Shown here: one piece after another, positions 29,166-38,105 of the stretch | Layout of the letters: the number at the start of each line of letters is the position of its first letter | Numbering within the stretch: position 1 is the stretch's first letter | Assembly (NCBI RefSeq): GCF_014712675.1 | Contig: NZ_JACXSI010000008.1 | Coordinates: forward strand, 1-64,000 | DNA: 64,000 nt | DNA from: Peribacillus faecalis | GTDB lineage: Bacteria > Bacillota > Bacilli > Bacillales > DSM-1321 | Direction: 5' to 3' | Made by a program: the position numbers and the translations under genes | Notes under the pieces: generated by a model | The model's database searches: none | Seen by the model: the letters and a program-made list of their open reading frames with translations, nothing else | Told to the model about the DNA's origin: nothing

Positions 29166-29909
29166 TTGAATGAAACAGTCATTAATATCAAGGACCTTTC
29201 TTATCGATATGAAAAGGAAGCAGTGCTTGAACATATAAATATTAATATTCCTAAAGGCTCTTTTTTGGCGATTATCGGGCCAAACGGTTCTGGTAAATCG
29301 ACCTTAATTAAATTAATGCTCGGGTTATTAAAAGTCCAAACAGGTTCAATCGAGCTGTTCGGACAGCCAATTCAGGAGTTTAAAGATTGGGACCAAATCG
29401 GTTATGTTTCGCAAAAAGCAAACTCGTTTAACAGCGGGTTCCCGGCAACTGTTTTTGAGGTTGTCATGAGCGGATTGACAAAGAAAATCGGTCTTTTCCA
29501 CTTTGCGAAAAAGCAGCATCGCGAGCAAGTGATGAGTGCCTTGAAATCAGTCGATATGCTTGATTTTGCCGATCGTAACATTGGTGAACTTTCCGGTGGT
29601 CAGCAACAGCGCGTATTCATTGCCAGAGCGCTTGTCAGCGATCCGCAACTGCTGATTTTGGATGAACCGACAGTCGGCGTCGATGCGGCAAACGAAACGC
29701 AGTTTTATAAAATCGTGGAGCATTTAAATAAAGACCTTGGCATTACAATCATACTTGTGACACATGATATAGAAGCTGTCAGCGATGAAGTGACGCAGGT
29801 TGCTTGCCTGAATAAACATCTTCACTTTCATGGAAACTCCCATGAATATCAGCAGTTAAGCGATGTGGAATTATCATGCTTCTATGATAATAGTCCAAGG
29901 AAAAGATAA
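29166..29909 (+). CDS. znuC: Zinc ABC transporter ATP-binding protein
   Basis: A 247-residue ABC ATPase of the metal (MZT) type. Walker A is GPNGSGKS, the signature is LSGGQQQR and Walker B is LLILDEPT. AGGTGA at 29155-29160 supports the TTG at 29166; a GTG at 29157 would add three residues but overlaps the site. With znuB and zur downstream and a Zur box upstream, it is the energising subunit of zinc import (ZurA/ZnuC type). No substrate-binding lipoprotein gene is in the operon. Confidence 0.9.
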   Translation: MNETVINIKDLSYRYEKEAVLEHININIPKGSFLAIIGPNGSGKSTLIKLMLGLLKVQTGSIELFGQPIQEFKDWDQIGYVSQKANSFNSGFPATVFEVVMSGLTKKIGLFHFAKKQHREQVMSALKSVDMLDFADRNIGELSGGQQQRVFIARALVSDPQLLILDEPTVGVDAANETQFYKIVEHLNKDLGITIILVTHDIEAVSDEVTQVACLNKHLHFHGNSHEYQQLSDVELSCFYDNSPRKR

Positions 29910-29959
29910 TTTAATTTATCACAACAATGAATTTAGAAAAATGAATCGGGAGGCTTCCG

Positions 29960-30793
29960 ATGATATCAGGTATACTTAAATATGAATTCCTGCAAAATGC
30001 TTTTTTTACAGGGATGATCATTGGCGTCATCGCACCATTGTTGGGTGTTTTTGTTGTGGTGCGAAGACAATCATTAATAGCAGATGCGCTAAGCCATGTA
30101 ACGCTTGGCGGTATCGCATTCAGTTTGTTTATTGAGAAAAAATTTCTTGTTGCCGGTGCGATGAACCCGCTTTATATGGGAATGGCATTCTCGGTCGGCG
30201 GCTCACTTATAATTGAAAAGCTGAGAAGTGTATATAAGCATTATCAGGAGCTTGCTATTCCGATTATTTTATCTGCCGGGATGGGGCTTAGTGTTATTTT
30301 CATTTCTTTGGCAGATGGGTTTAATACAGATTTATTTAATTATTTATTCGGCAGTGTCAGCGCTGTTTCTAGGCAGGATTTATGGACGATTGCTGGTGTA
30401 GCGATTATTGTTATAGCAATTGTTTATATCTTATTTAAGGAATTATTTTTACTGTCATTTGATGAAGACCATGCAAAGGCATCGGGCATTCCGGCAAAAT
30501 ATATCCATTTTATTTTTATTGTGTTAGTGGCGCTTGTGATTGCCGCTTCTATGCGTATAGTCGGTATTTTGCTTGTTTCGTCACTAATGACATTGCCTGT
30601 TGCGGCAGGTCTTCGATTAGCGAAAGGGTTTAAACAGCTGATTGTCTATTCGGTCATATTTGGAGAAATTTCTGTTGTCGGCGGACTTATACTAGCCTAT
30701 CATTTAGACTTGGCGCCGGGCGGAACAATTGTAATGCTCGCTATTCTTATTTTGATCGGCTCTATTTTAATCAAGAAGTTTCGTCGTGCTTAA
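29960..30793 (+). CDS. znuB: Zinc ABC transporter permease
   Basis: A 277-residue ABC-3 family permease with about eight or nine membrane helices. Conserved segments ADALSHVTLGGIAFSL and LLVSSLMTLPVAAGLRLA are present. It forms the membrane channel with the ATPase encoded 50 bases upstream. TCGGGAGGCTTCCG precedes the ATG. It is followed by zur after 24 bases. Confidence 0.92.
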   Translation: MISGILKYEFLQNAFFTGMIIGVIAPLLGVFVVVRRQSLIADALSHVTLGGIAFSLFIEKKFLVAGAMNPLYMGMAFSVGGSLIIEKLRSVYKHYQELAIPIILSAGMGLSVIFISLADGFNTDLFNYLFGSVSAVSRQDLWTIAGVAIIVIAIVYILFKELFLLSFDEDHAKASGIPAKYIHFIFIVLVALVIAASMRIVGILLVSSLMTLPVAAGLRLAKGFKQLIVYSVIFGEISVVGGLILAYHLDLAPGGTIVMLAILILIGSILIKKFRRA

Positions 30794-30817
30794 AACTTGT
30801 CATAGGAGTGAACCTTT

Positions 30818-31228
30818 ATGAGAGTGGATGAAGCATTATTGCTTTTAAAGGAAAAGGGATATAAATTTACAGGGAAACGCGAAGAAATGCTTCAGCTTTT
30901 TTCTGATCATAACAAGTATTTGACAGCTAAAGATGTGCTTGAAAATATGAAAGTGAATTATCCTGGCCTAAGTTTCGATACAATCTACCGAAATTTATCG
31001 CTGTTTGTAAATCTGGGGATTCTGGAAATGACAGAGTTATCGGGTGAAAAACATTTTCGTTTTACTTGCAGTCATAATCATCATCACCATCATTTTATTT
31101 GCTTGGACTGTGGGAAGACAAAGGAAATTAAAACGTGTCCGATGAGCACGCTGAATGAAGACTTAAAAGAATATGATATTTCCGGCCATAAGTTCGAAAT
31201 TTATGGACGCTGCCCGCAATGTCAATAA
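30818..31228 (+). CDS. zur: Zinc uptake regulator Zur (Fur family)
   Basis: A 136-residue Fur-family repressor. It has an N-terminal winged helix ([20 protein letters not shown]), the metal-sensing histidine cluster [14 protein letters not shown] and the C-terminal structural CPQC with CLDC for the second zinc. The His-rich sensor and the operon with znuCB identify it as Zur rather than Fur or PerR. CATAGGAGTGAACC precedes the ATG. Confidence 0.92.
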   Translation: MRVDEALLLLKEKGYKFTGKREEMLQLFSDHNKYLTAKDVLENMKVNYPGLSFDTIYRNLSLFVNLGILEMTELSGEKHFRFTCSHNHHHHHFICLDCGKTKEIKTCPMSTLNEDLKEYDISGHKFEIYGRCPQCQ

Positions 31229-31231
31229 TGA

Positions 31232-31284
31232 GAAGCGCCTGTCAGTAAAGCTGTGAAACAGTTTTCTGACAGGCGCTTTTTTAT
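31232..31284 (+). terminator. Terminator of znuCB-zur
   Basis: AAGCGCCTGTCAG and CTGACAGGCGCTT form a 13-bp stem with a 20-base loop, followed by a T-run. Confidence 0.88.
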
Positions 31285-31337
31285 TGTTGCGTGCCGTTTT
31301 TTAAAAGGTAAGAAAGTTGATATTTCTGAACAACGAT

Positions 31338-31570
31338 AGATGTCTAACCTTGCACCTGCCATGCTCGGAGCCCTACAGGATGTAGGTCACATCGGCGAAG
31401 ACATGCGGACGTGATGGTTTTAGCTGATGTTCATTACATGTGACTCCCCCAAGAAACAAAAAAACGGTTCCTTGGGGGAGTCATCTTAGTCCTCCTGCAT
31501 GTCTCCTTTTTCATCGAGGTAAATCTAAGTAGCATATTCATGATGAAAAAGGACCGGTGCCGTTTTTTCT
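31338..31570 (-). repeat. Modular palindromic repeat, copy D (longest)
   Basis: It begins GATGTCTAACCTTGCACCTG, carries the TGTAGGTCACATCGGCG module of copy A, then a CTCCCCCAAGAAAC ... GGGGGAG hairpin of the kind in copy C, and ends with the TCCTTTTTCATC/GATGAAAAAGGA stem and GGACCGGTGCCG. It overlaps the 3' end of yqfW, whose last codons are read from the repeat. Confidence 0.7.
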
Positions 31571-32137
31571 ATTTAGCCATCTTCGTACCCATTCATCAGC
31601 TTCAGTCCAGTTATTGACCCTAATGATGCCATTAGGAGTAACGCCTTGGTTGTAGGGTGTATTAAATAAAACGACAGGTATGTTACATTCCTCGAGAATT
31701 TGAACCGCGTTATCATCTTTATCTTCAAAAAAAAGTTCAATCTTGTGTTTTTTGATCGATTCGATTTTGTCATGAGAGCCGATAAGTTCAAGATGGTTGT
31801 ACGTTAATTGATGATGAATAAACCATTCCTCTGTAATAGTCATTAATGAGGCATTTCTGGCACTGATGTAAAACAGCTCAGCAAAATGCTCAGCCCATGT
31901 ATTAAGTATTTGCTTTGAATCATCCTTTAAAGGCGAATTTTTGTATATGTTCTCTTCGTTAGAGCGAAACCATTGATACATCGTTTGTTCATCAACTCCA
32001 ACGAATTTTCTGATATTGTACTCTTTAATATCTTCGAGCTTTAGTTCGGTTTTAAAATCTTTATTTATATAAGGCAGAATTGTATCAGGTCTGGTAATTG
32101 TTCCGTCAATATCAATACCAAATCGTTTTTTACTCAT
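31538..32137 (-). CDS. yqfW: HAD-like nucleotidase YqfW
   Basis: A 199-residue HAD-superfamily protein of the 5'(3')-deoxyribonucleotidase-like family. The nucleophile motif FGIDIDGTITRPD is at residues 6-18, YISARN gives motif II and FFEDKDDNA motif III/IV. AAGGGGAGTAAA lies upstream of the ATG on the minus strand. The last eight or so residues (NGTGPFSS) are encoded by the end of repeat copy D, so the C-terminus has been extended. The substrate is not known. Confidence 0.9.
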   Translation of the reverse strand: MSKKRFGIDIDGTITRPDTILPYINKDFKTELKLEDIKEYNIRKFVGVDEQTMYQWFRSNEENIYKNSPLKDDSKQILNTWAEHFAELFYISARNASLMTITEEWFIHHQLTYNHLELIGSHDKIESIKKHKIELFFEDKDDNAVQILEECNIPVVLFNTPYNQGVTPNGIIRVNNWTEADEWVRRWLNRKNGTGPFSS

Positions 32138-32280
32138 TTTACTCCCCTTAAATAAATTTATTTAATACCATTGTAAAACAATTCCGTCAAGTTGACACTG
32201 TTAGAGTTTGATGATGAGTAAAGACAAATATAATTGGAGAAAATAACCTGGCACCTTAATATGAAAGTGAGGACTATAGT

Positions 32281-32604
32281 GTGAGGTATCGCAAAAACAA
32301 GAGGCATGCCAGAGCAAATATTTATCATGAGGAGATTGCGGCAGAAATGATTTGTTCTCCTTATAGAAGGGATACAGATCAAGCAAATAACCGGGAAACC
32401 GGGAACTTGTCTAAATTGGCTGGCTTTGTGGCACTGTTTTTAAGTTTATTATCATTTTTTATAGCACCATTTGTTTGTGCTGTGGTCGCCATTATAATAG
32501 GTTTCTTTGCTCAGCGAATTGGAGAAATCGCCATTGGAGCCTGGGCAATTGGTATAAGTGCGTTATCGATTATCCTTGCCATTTTCATAATACCGCTTTT
32601 TTGA
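32281..32604 (+). CDS. yqfX: YqfX-like small membrane protein
   Basis: A 107-residue protein with a basic N-terminal half (MRYRKNKRHARANIYHEEIA) and two C-terminal membrane helices joined by the motif IIGFFAQRIGEIAIGAWAIG. Start at GTG 32281, with AAAGTGAGGAC upstream. It sits in the yqfX position behind yqfW. A paralogue with the same C-terminal half is at 50320, directly ahead of the second EPS operon. Function unknown. Confidence 0.82.
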   Translation: MRYRKNKRHARANIYHEEIAAEMICSPYRRDTDQANNRETGNLSKLAGFVALFLSLLSFFIAPFVCAVVAIIIGFFAQRIGEIAIGAWAIGISALSIILAIFIIPLF

Positions 32605-32614
32605 GGTGTTAAAG

Positions 32615-32642
32615 AGGCTGCCTCACTTGTATGAGACAGCCT
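32615..32642 (+). terminator. Possible terminator after yqfX
   Basis: AGGCTGCCTCA and TGAGACAGCCT form a stem with one mismatch, but no T-run follows at once. Confidence 0.45.
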
Positions 32643-32831
32643 ATATTACCGTTTGTAATGTTTAGAATTATTAATCTTTAGTGAAAAAACTATAAAAAGC
32701 AGAATTGGCTTTTTAGATGATATTATCAGTAATGGAAATAAACAATTTAGCTTATCGGTTATGAGTTTTGCTTCTTCAAGAAGATTCATATAGTAAGAAA
32801 ATCATAGTAAAAAAGGGGAAAATTTATTATT

Positions 32832-33509
32832 ATGGCTCGGATTTTAGTTTTAGATGATGATAAAATTGCTTCTGTTACTTTGAAACGCAGACTGGAAATT
32901 GAAGGCTATACAGTAGATTGTGTATCAGATCCATTGGAGGCAATTGAAGCCTGTGATAACAACCAATATGATCTGTTAATATTGGATGTTGTAATGCACG
33001 AATCAGATATCGATGGTGTAGAGGCTGCATCCATGATCAGGAGACGCAGCAAGGCGAATATTCCTTTTATTTTTGTAACATCTGCCAGCAGTGAAGATGC
33101 TCACCTTAGAGGATTAAATGAAGGAGCTGTAGCTTATCTTACGAAGCCTATAAGCTTTAAAGTATTGGCTCTGCAAGTTAAAAATATACTGTATAACATT
33201 AAAAGTTCCGGGACCGGTGAAATCCAACCGCTGGTTTACAAAGGCTATAAATTAGATATAGAAAGAAATATTATTCATACTAAAGATTATTGTATTCGCT
33301 TAAGCCCAAAACCGATGGCTTGTTTAGCTTATTTGATAAAAAATAAGGGAAGAGTTATCAGTAAGAAGGAATTATCCGAACACGTATGGATGGGAGAATA
33401 TTATGTCAGCGATGATGTCATTAATTCAACTATCAATCGAATCAGAAAAGAGTTAGTGGACGATATAATAATAACGCATCGGGGCTTTGGCTATGAAATT
33501 GCACCTTAA
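32832..33509 (+). CDS. OmpR-family response regulator
   Basis: A 225-residue regulator. The receiver domain (1-120) has the acidic pocket LDDD, the phospho-acceptor Asp52 (LLILDVVM), a Thr/Ser switch (FVTSASS) and Lys105 (YLTKP). The C-terminal winged helix (about 130-225) ends with the usual INRIRKEL...GFGYEI. It is followed after 62 bases by a broken histidine kinase gene and lies 1.2 kb upstream of the first EPS operon, which makes that operon a plausible but unproven target. Confidence 0.9.
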   Translation: MARILVLDDDKIASVTLKRRLEIEGYTVDCVSDPLEAIEACDNNQYDLLILDVVMHESDIDGVEAASMIRRRSKANIPFIFVTSASSEDAHLRGLNEGAVAYLTKPISFKVLALQVKNILYNIKSSGTGEIQPLVYKGYKLDIERNIIHTKDYCIRLSPKPMACLAYLIKNKGRVISKKELSEHVWMGEYYVSDDVINSTINRIRKELVDDIIITHRGFGYEIAP

Positions 33510-33571
33510 GTCCTCCACTCAACATTTTCATATTATAAATTTAAAAATTAAAACAAATTGAGGGGCTGGTT

Positions 33572-34451
33572 ATGAGAGTAAAGGATAAGATACTGGCCCT
33601 CGGAAACAAATCATTTTTAAATGATCATACTAAAACAGGAAAAAAAGTAAGAGTTGTTTTCTTACTGTCGATATTATTGAGACAGAGTTGAATACTCCAG
33701 TATAAAAGATGAAAGTATTACTTCGCTAATCGATAAAATCAATATCCAAAAAGGTGAGATCATAAAAGCAAAATCCACGTTTAAAACCTTTTCAGAGGAA
33801 GCTGCGCATGAAATTAAAAATCCATTGAACAATATTATCAATGTCGCTGAACTGCAAAAAGACATGGATGAGAATTGTGCAGAACTAATGGATATTATAA
33901 TTCATCATGCATATACAATTAATTCTTTGCTGGATGGATTACGCGATTTATCAAATATACATTTACTAAAAGACCAAACAGAAGTTTTAAATAGAGAAAT
34001 GTGTCCAATCGAAAACATAGAAAAAATTTTGGATTATTTTGAAGATACATATCCGGATAGAGGATTTGTTTTAGAAATCCAAAAAGGGTTTAATAACTAC
34101 ATAAAAATGGAACCTGCTCTATTCAGATTAGTTATGCAAAACCTCATCGGTAATGCAGTTAAGTTTGCAGACTGTGGTACTCCTATCATTATTCGAATCA
34201 GCAGCAACACGCGTCATGAAATTGAACTTGCGGTTGAAAATAGAGGGCCGACTATTTCATTAGAGGATCAGGAAAAAATATTCGAGAAATATTATCGTAT
34301 TAGAAATACGAAAAAACAAGTAAGTGGTTCGGGCTTAGGACTATGGATTGTGAAAGAGATAGTCAATGTATACAATGGACAAGTATATGCCAGAAGTACA
34401 AAAGATTCAACGATTGTTACTATATTATTACAATCATATAAACGAGAGTAA
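33572..34451 (+). pseudogene. Frameshifted sensor histidine kinase
   Basis: A start at 33572 (GAGGGGCTGG upstream) reads MRVKDKILALGNKSFLNDHT and then KTGKKVRVVFLLSILLRQS, ending at 33691. The other frame is open from 33681 and encodes DRVEYSSIKDESITSLIDKI, the H box (EEAAHEIKNPLNNI), the N box (NLIGNAVKFA) and the G box (SGSGLGLWIVKEI). No start codon in this frame precedes the phospho-acceptor histidine. The N-terminus is also short, with no full sensor domain. The kinase is therefore disrupted by a frameshift near 33680, probably with an internal deletion, unless this is a sequence error. Confidence 0.8.
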
Positions 34452-34466
34452 CAAGGTCTTCCTTTA

Positions 34467-34537
34467 AAACTCTTCCGGAGAAGCAAAGATATTTCGGGTT
34501 CGCTAACCTGAATATGAGCATCCGGAAGAGTTTTTTT
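34467..34537 (+). terminator. Terminator after the two-component genes
   Basis: AAACTCTTCCGG and CCGGAAGAGTTT close a structure with a second hairpin inside (TTCGGGTT ... AACCTGAA), followed by TTTTTTT. The following 180 bases before epsA are AT-rich and must hold the EPS promoter; I cannot pick a clear -35/-10 pair. Confidence 0.8.
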
Positions 34538-34721
34538 ATGTCTGAAGACACTAGGGAGTTTTAAAGATCATCGACTTCACGGATAACGGTAAATATTAAT
34601 CCGAATTTTTATTATTTTAAAGTATGTTTTGATGTGTATAAGTTTTCTTAGAAAAACTTTTCGAACTATATATATTGGAAGAGCAGTAATAATTTATTTC
34701 TTAAGCGGTTAATGGGAGGAC

Positions 34722-35408
34722 ATGATGGAAGAGACAATTAGTCTACAGGAATTATTTCAAGTTTTAAAGAAGAGAGCAGCACTTATCTTAATAATAACAA
34801 TTATTGCAGCATTAGTAGCAGGAATGTTTAGTAGCTTGTGCTTAACTCCGAAGTACCAAGTATCTTCACAGATTTTAGTTAACAAAGCAGAAAGTGAGAA
34901 TAGCATTTATAGTTCTAATGAAGTTTCAACCAACGTCCAGTTGATTAATACGTATAATGAGATTATAAAAAGTCCTGCGGTTTTGCAATCTGTTATAGAT
35001 GATTTGGAATTGGATTTAACGATAGAGGAATTAAATAAGAAAATTTCAGTATCAAGCGCAAATAACTCTCAAGTTATGAATATTGTAGTTGAGGATGAAA
35101 GTATCCTTAATGCGGTAAATATCGCAAATAAAACAGCACAAGTGTTTAAGGAGAAAATTGTCGATATTATGAATGTGAACAATGTCACAATTTTGTCGAA
35201 GGCACGAGTGAAAGGGAATGAATCTCCTGTATCGCCAAATACTCTATTAAACACAGCAATTGGACTTGTTGTCGGATTAATGGCTAGTATCGGATTGGCC
35301 TTTCTGTTGGAGTATTTGGACAACACATTTAAAACAGAAAAAGATATCGAGAAGCATTTGGAACTTCCAATCTTAGGTGTTATCCCTACATTTGAAGGAT
35401 TAGAATAA
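34722..35408 (+). CDS. epsA: Polysaccharide chain length modulator EpsA (Wzz family)
   Basis: A 228-residue transmembrane modulator of the tyrosine kinase encoded next. Two membrane helices (about 19-40 and 174-195) flank an extracytoplasmic Wzz domain, and the C-terminal cytoplasmic tail (NTFKTEKDIEKHLELPILGV) is the segment that activates BY-kinases. GGGAGGACATG precedes the start; ATGs at 34722 and 34725 are both possible. It is the first gene of EPS locus 1. Confidence 0.92.
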   Translation: MMEETISLQELFQVLKKRAALILIITIIAALVAGMFSSLCLTPKYQVSSQILVNKAESENSIYSSNEVSTNVQLINTYNEIIKSPAVLQSVIDDLELDLTIEELNKKISVSSANNSQVMNIVVEDESILNAVNIANKTAQVFKEKIVDIMNVNNVTILSKARVKGNESPVSPNTLLNTAIGLVVGLMASIGLAFLLEYLDNTFKTEKDIEKHLELPILGVIPTFEGLE

Positions 35409-35438
35409 AGCGAATTTTGAACAGAAAGGTAGAATGAA

Positions 35439-36155
35439 ATGTTCAAGCGAATTTTCAAGAAAAAGAAAAATTTGACTTTGCGTCATCATTTAGTAGCAAG
35501 CAGTCATTCAAAGTCAGTCATTGCAGAACAATATAGAACGGTTCGAACAAACATTGAGTACTCGGCGATTGATAAAGATATAAAATCCATTTTAGTTACA
35601 TCGGCCACCCCTGGTGACGGGAAGTCGACAACATCTTGTAACTTAGCTATTGTATTTGCTCAACAAGGAAAAAAAGTCTTATTAGTAGATACAGACTTAA
35701 GAAAGCCAACAGTTCACAAGAAATTCTGTGTCCATAATCATATCGGCTTATCGAGTGTATTAACGAAAAAACATGCCTTAACAGATGCAATCATTGAAAC
35801 ATCAATTGAAAATTTATCGATTTTAACAAGTGGTCCTATACCACCAAATCCGGCTGAACTGCTGACATCCAAATCAATGGAGCATTTACTCGAAATGTTA
35901 GGTCAGGAATTTGACTTAATCATTCTTGATACACCACCTGTTTTAGCGGTATCTGATGCGCAAATCCTATCCAAGCATGTCGATGGGGTCGTTTTAGTTG
36001 TGTCATATGGCAAAACAGAAACAGAACAAGGCAAAAAGGCGAAACAATTATTAGTATCCTCTAATGCACCATTATTAGGTGTAGTTCTAAACAATAAAAA
36101 GCAAGAGAAGAACGATTATTACTATTATTATGGTCATGATGAAAAGGCGATTTAA
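35439..36155 (+). CDS. epsB: Tyrosine-protein kinase EpsB (BY-kinase)
   Basis: A 238-residue bacterial tyrosine kinase. Walker A (SATPGDGKSTTS, about 55-66), Walker A' (LLVDTDLRKP, 81-90) and Walker B (LIILDTPPV) are intact. The autophosphorylated tyrosine cluster is present as five consecutive Tyr at 227-231, just before the C-terminus. It needs EpsA for activation and controls polymer length and export. GAAAGGTAGAATGAA precedes the ATG. The EAR-type RNA begins about 120 bases later. Confidence 0.95.
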   Translation: MFKRIFKKKKNLTLRHHLVASSHSKSVIAEQYRTVRTNIEYSAIDKDIKSILVTSATPGDGKSTTSCNLAIVFAQQGKKVLLVDTDLRKPTVHKKFCVHNHIGLSSVLTKKHALTDAIIETSIENLSILTSGPIPPNPAELLTSKSMEHLLEMLGQEFDLIILDTPPVLAVSDAQILSKHVDGVVLVVSYGKTETEQGKKAKQLLVSSNAPLLGVVLNNKKQEKNDYYYYYGHDEKAI

Positions 36156-36181
36156 CGTTGAACGGATGGAATACTCGCATT

Positions 36182-36217
36182 GGGACAGTTGATTTCAAAT
36201 ATAGCTGTCTCTTTTCA
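36182..36217 (+). terminator. Weak terminator-like hairpin between epsB and the EAR element
   Basis: GGGACAG and CTGTCTC pair across a 20-base loop, followed by TTTTC. It is weak and may not act. Confidence 0.35.
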
Positions 36218-36272
36218 TTGGCTATAAAGTGAGAAACTAAAGTCTATTTATGAAAGATTAATATAATGATCG

Positions 36273-36398
36273 AATTGGAGAGGCTTCCTATCCGTTATCA
36301 ATGGAGGCACTCGGTTGTACTGTGGGATGTTGTAAGGAAGACATCCTTAGATGCGCGCGTTGTCAAGGGTATGATGTGAGGGTGGGTTAGATGCCCGA
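36273..36398 (+). ncRNA. EAR element (eps-associated RNA), copy 1
   Basis: A non-coding stretch between the kinase gene and galU. It is nearly identical over its first 40 bases to the one at 52171, including GGAGAGGCTTCCTATCCGTT and ATCAATGGAGGCACTCGG. A variable hairpin follows (GGATGTTGTAAGGAAGACATCC), then GTTGTCAAG and GGTGGGTTAGATGCCC in both. Conserved blocks with covarying hairpins between coding regions indicate a structured RNA. The placement after the second eps function is that of the B. subtilis EAR element, which promotes processive antitermination through eps. The family name is from position and recalled sequence, not a model search. Confidence 0.82.
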
Positions 36399-36417
36399 TA
36401 ATAATAAAATATTTTTT

Positions 36418-36470
36418 AAATAGTTAATGAAAGAATATGTGTTGGACATATTTTTTCATTAACTATTTTA
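36418..36470 (+). terminator. Strong terminator between EAR copy 1 and galU
   Basis: AAATAGTTAATGAAA and TTTCATTAACTATTT form a 15-bp stem with an inner ATATGT/ACATAT extension and T-rich tail. It stands between the EAR element and the rest of the operon, so downstream expression would need read-through. Confidence 0.75.
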
Positions 36471-36487
36471 TATTAGGAGGAGAATAG

Positions 36488-37369
36488 ATGAAAAAAGTTA
36501 GAAAAGCAATTATACCAGCTGCTGGATTAGGTACACGATTTTTACCTGCAACAAAAGCTATGCCTAAGGAAATGCTGCCAATCGTTGATAAACCAACGAT
36601 TCAATATATTGTAGAAGAAGCAATTGAATCAGGAATTGAGGACATTATTATCGTTACTGGTAAAGGAAAACGAGCTATTGAGGATCATTTTGATTACTCT
36701 TTTGAGCTTGAGCATAATTTGTTAGAAAAGCAAAAGTTTGACTTGCTTGAAAAAGTACAAGCATCTTCAAAAGTAGACATCCACTATATCCGTCAAAAGG
36801 AACCAAAAGGTTTAGGGCATGCTGTATGGTGTGCACGTAATTTTATTGGGGATGAACCTTTTGCTGTGTTGCTTGGTGATGACATTATGCAAGGGGAAAT
36901 ACCAGGATTACGTCAATTGATGAATGAATACGAAAAAACTTCTTCTTCAGTAATTGGAGTTCAAACTGTTCCGGAAAATGAAACACATCGTTACGGAATT
37001 GTTGACCCTTGTGGAAGTGAAGGCCGCCGTTACCAAGTGAGTAATTTTGTTGAAAAACCCGCACCTGGAACAGCTCCATCAAATTTGGCTATTATGGGGC
37101 GTTATGTATTTACACCGGAAATTTTCAAGTTTTTAGAAGAGCAAGAAATTGGAGCGGGTGGAGAAATTCAATTAACAGATGCTATTCAAAAACTTAATAC
37201 AATTCAAAATGTGTTTGCTTATGACTTTGAAGGTAAACGTTATGATGTAGGTGAAAAGTTTGGGTTTATTCAAAAGACTATTGAGTTTGCAATTAAAGAT
37301 CCAAGTCTTAGAAAAGATCTTTTAACATTCTTAGAAGAAATGTTGAACAAAGAAAAAGAAGTTGTATAA
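36488..37369 (+). CDS. galU: UTP-glucose-1-phosphate uridylyltransferase (first copy)
   Basis: A 293-residue nucleotidyltransferase making UDP-glucose. The signature [16 protein letters not shown], the catalytic-region LGDDIM and EKP motifs and [10 protein letters not shown] are present. GGAGGAGAATAG precedes the ATG. It is nearly identical in its first 60 residues to the second GalU at 54398, so the two are recent paralogues. Its product feeds GalE, Glf and Ugd. Confidence 0.95.
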   Translation: MKKVRKAIIPAAGLGTRFLPATKAMPKEMLPIVDKPTIQYIVEEAIESGIEDIIIVTGKGKRAIEDHFDYSFELEHNLLEKQKFDLLEKVQASSKVDIHYIRQKEPKGLGHAVWCARNFIGDEPFAVLLGDDIMQGEIPGLRQLMNEYEKTSSSVIGVQTVPENETHRYGIVDPCGSEGRRYQVSNFVEKPAPGTAPSNLAIMGRYVFTPEIFKFLEEQEIGAGGEIQLTDAIQKLNTIQNVFAYDFEGKRYDVGEKFGFIQKTIEFAIKDPSLRKDLLTFLEEMLNKEKEVV

Positions 37370-37386
37370 GAGGAGGAACAATAGAT

Positions 37387-38076
37387 TTGGATTTTTCAAC
37401 AGCTAAGAAGCAAGTAACAACAACGGACAAAGTATTTAATGACAGAAGAGTAAAACAGAGTAATGTATATAGAATTTTAAAAAGATTTATTGATATTTTC
37501 GGATCGATTGTTGGATTACTCTTAACTATTCCTGTCTACCTAGTATTATTCTGCTGTTATAGAATCGGTGATAATAAAGGTCCCATGTTTTTTAAACAAA
37601 AAAGAATCGGGAAAAACGGAAATGAATTTTATATCTATAAATTTCGTTCTATGGTAATGGATGCTGAGAAGAAACTAAAAGAGAATCAAGTATTATATGC
37701 AAAATATATTCAAAATGATTATAAATTAGAACCTAGTGAAGATCCTAGAATTACAAAATTGGGAGCGTTTATAAGAAAGACAAGTTTAGACGAACTACCG
37801 CAGTTTTATAATGTTTTAAAAGGTAATATGAGTCTTGTAGGCCCAAGACCAGTTGTTGAAGAAGAGCTACGTGAATATAAAAACAGAGTAGAAGAGTTTT
37901 TATCCGTTAAGCCAGGGATAACAGGGTATTGGCAAGCAAGTGGTAGAAGTGATGTGAAGTATCCAGAACGAGTTGATATTGAATTGTATTATGTCTACAA
38001 TCAATCAATTATACTTGATATAAAAATTATGTTTAAAACCGTTTTTCAAGTAATTGCTAGAAAAGGTGCTTACTAA
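37387..38076 (+). CDS. Initiating sugar transferase (phosphoglycosyl transferase)
   Basis: A 229-residue monotopic phosphoglycosyl transferase of the WcaJ/EpsL family, moving a sugar-1-phosphate onto undecaprenyl phosphate. One membrane helix (about 34-58) precedes the catalytic core KFRSMVMDAEK, SLDELPQFYNVLKGNMSLVG and PRPVV. The start is TTG at 37387, 9 bases from AGAGGAGGA. The sugar (glucose or galactose) cannot be told from sequence. Confidence 0.92.
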   Translation: MDFSTAKKQVTTTDKVFNDRRVKQSNVYRILKRFIDIFGSIVGLLLTIPVYLVLFCCYRIGDNKGPMFFKQKRIGKNGNEFYIYKFRSMVMDAEKKLKENQVLYAKYIQNDYKLEPSEDPRITKLGAFIRKTSLDELPQFYNVLKGNMSLVGPRPVVEEELREYKNRVEEFLSVKPGITGYWQASGRSDVKYPERVDIELYYVYNQSIILDIKIMFKTVFQVIARKGAY

Positions 38077-38105
38077 GGTTAATTAAAAAGGTTAGAGGTA
38101 TATCA

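Noticed and set aside
23979-31570. CRISPR array as an explanation of the repeats near ispH, yqfT and yqfW
   Set aside because: The copies are far apart, differ in length, are palindromic and modular, and have genes between them. No short regular spacer pattern is present.
34600-34700. SinR or AbrB operator ahead of epsA
   Set aside because: There is an imperfect palindrome (AGTTTTCTTAGAAAAACT), but it does not fit a known consensus well enough to annotate.
36156-36487. A c-di-GMP riboswitch between epsB and galU
   Set aside because: The conserved blocks do not match the GEMM consensus. The EAR family fits both sequence blocks and position.
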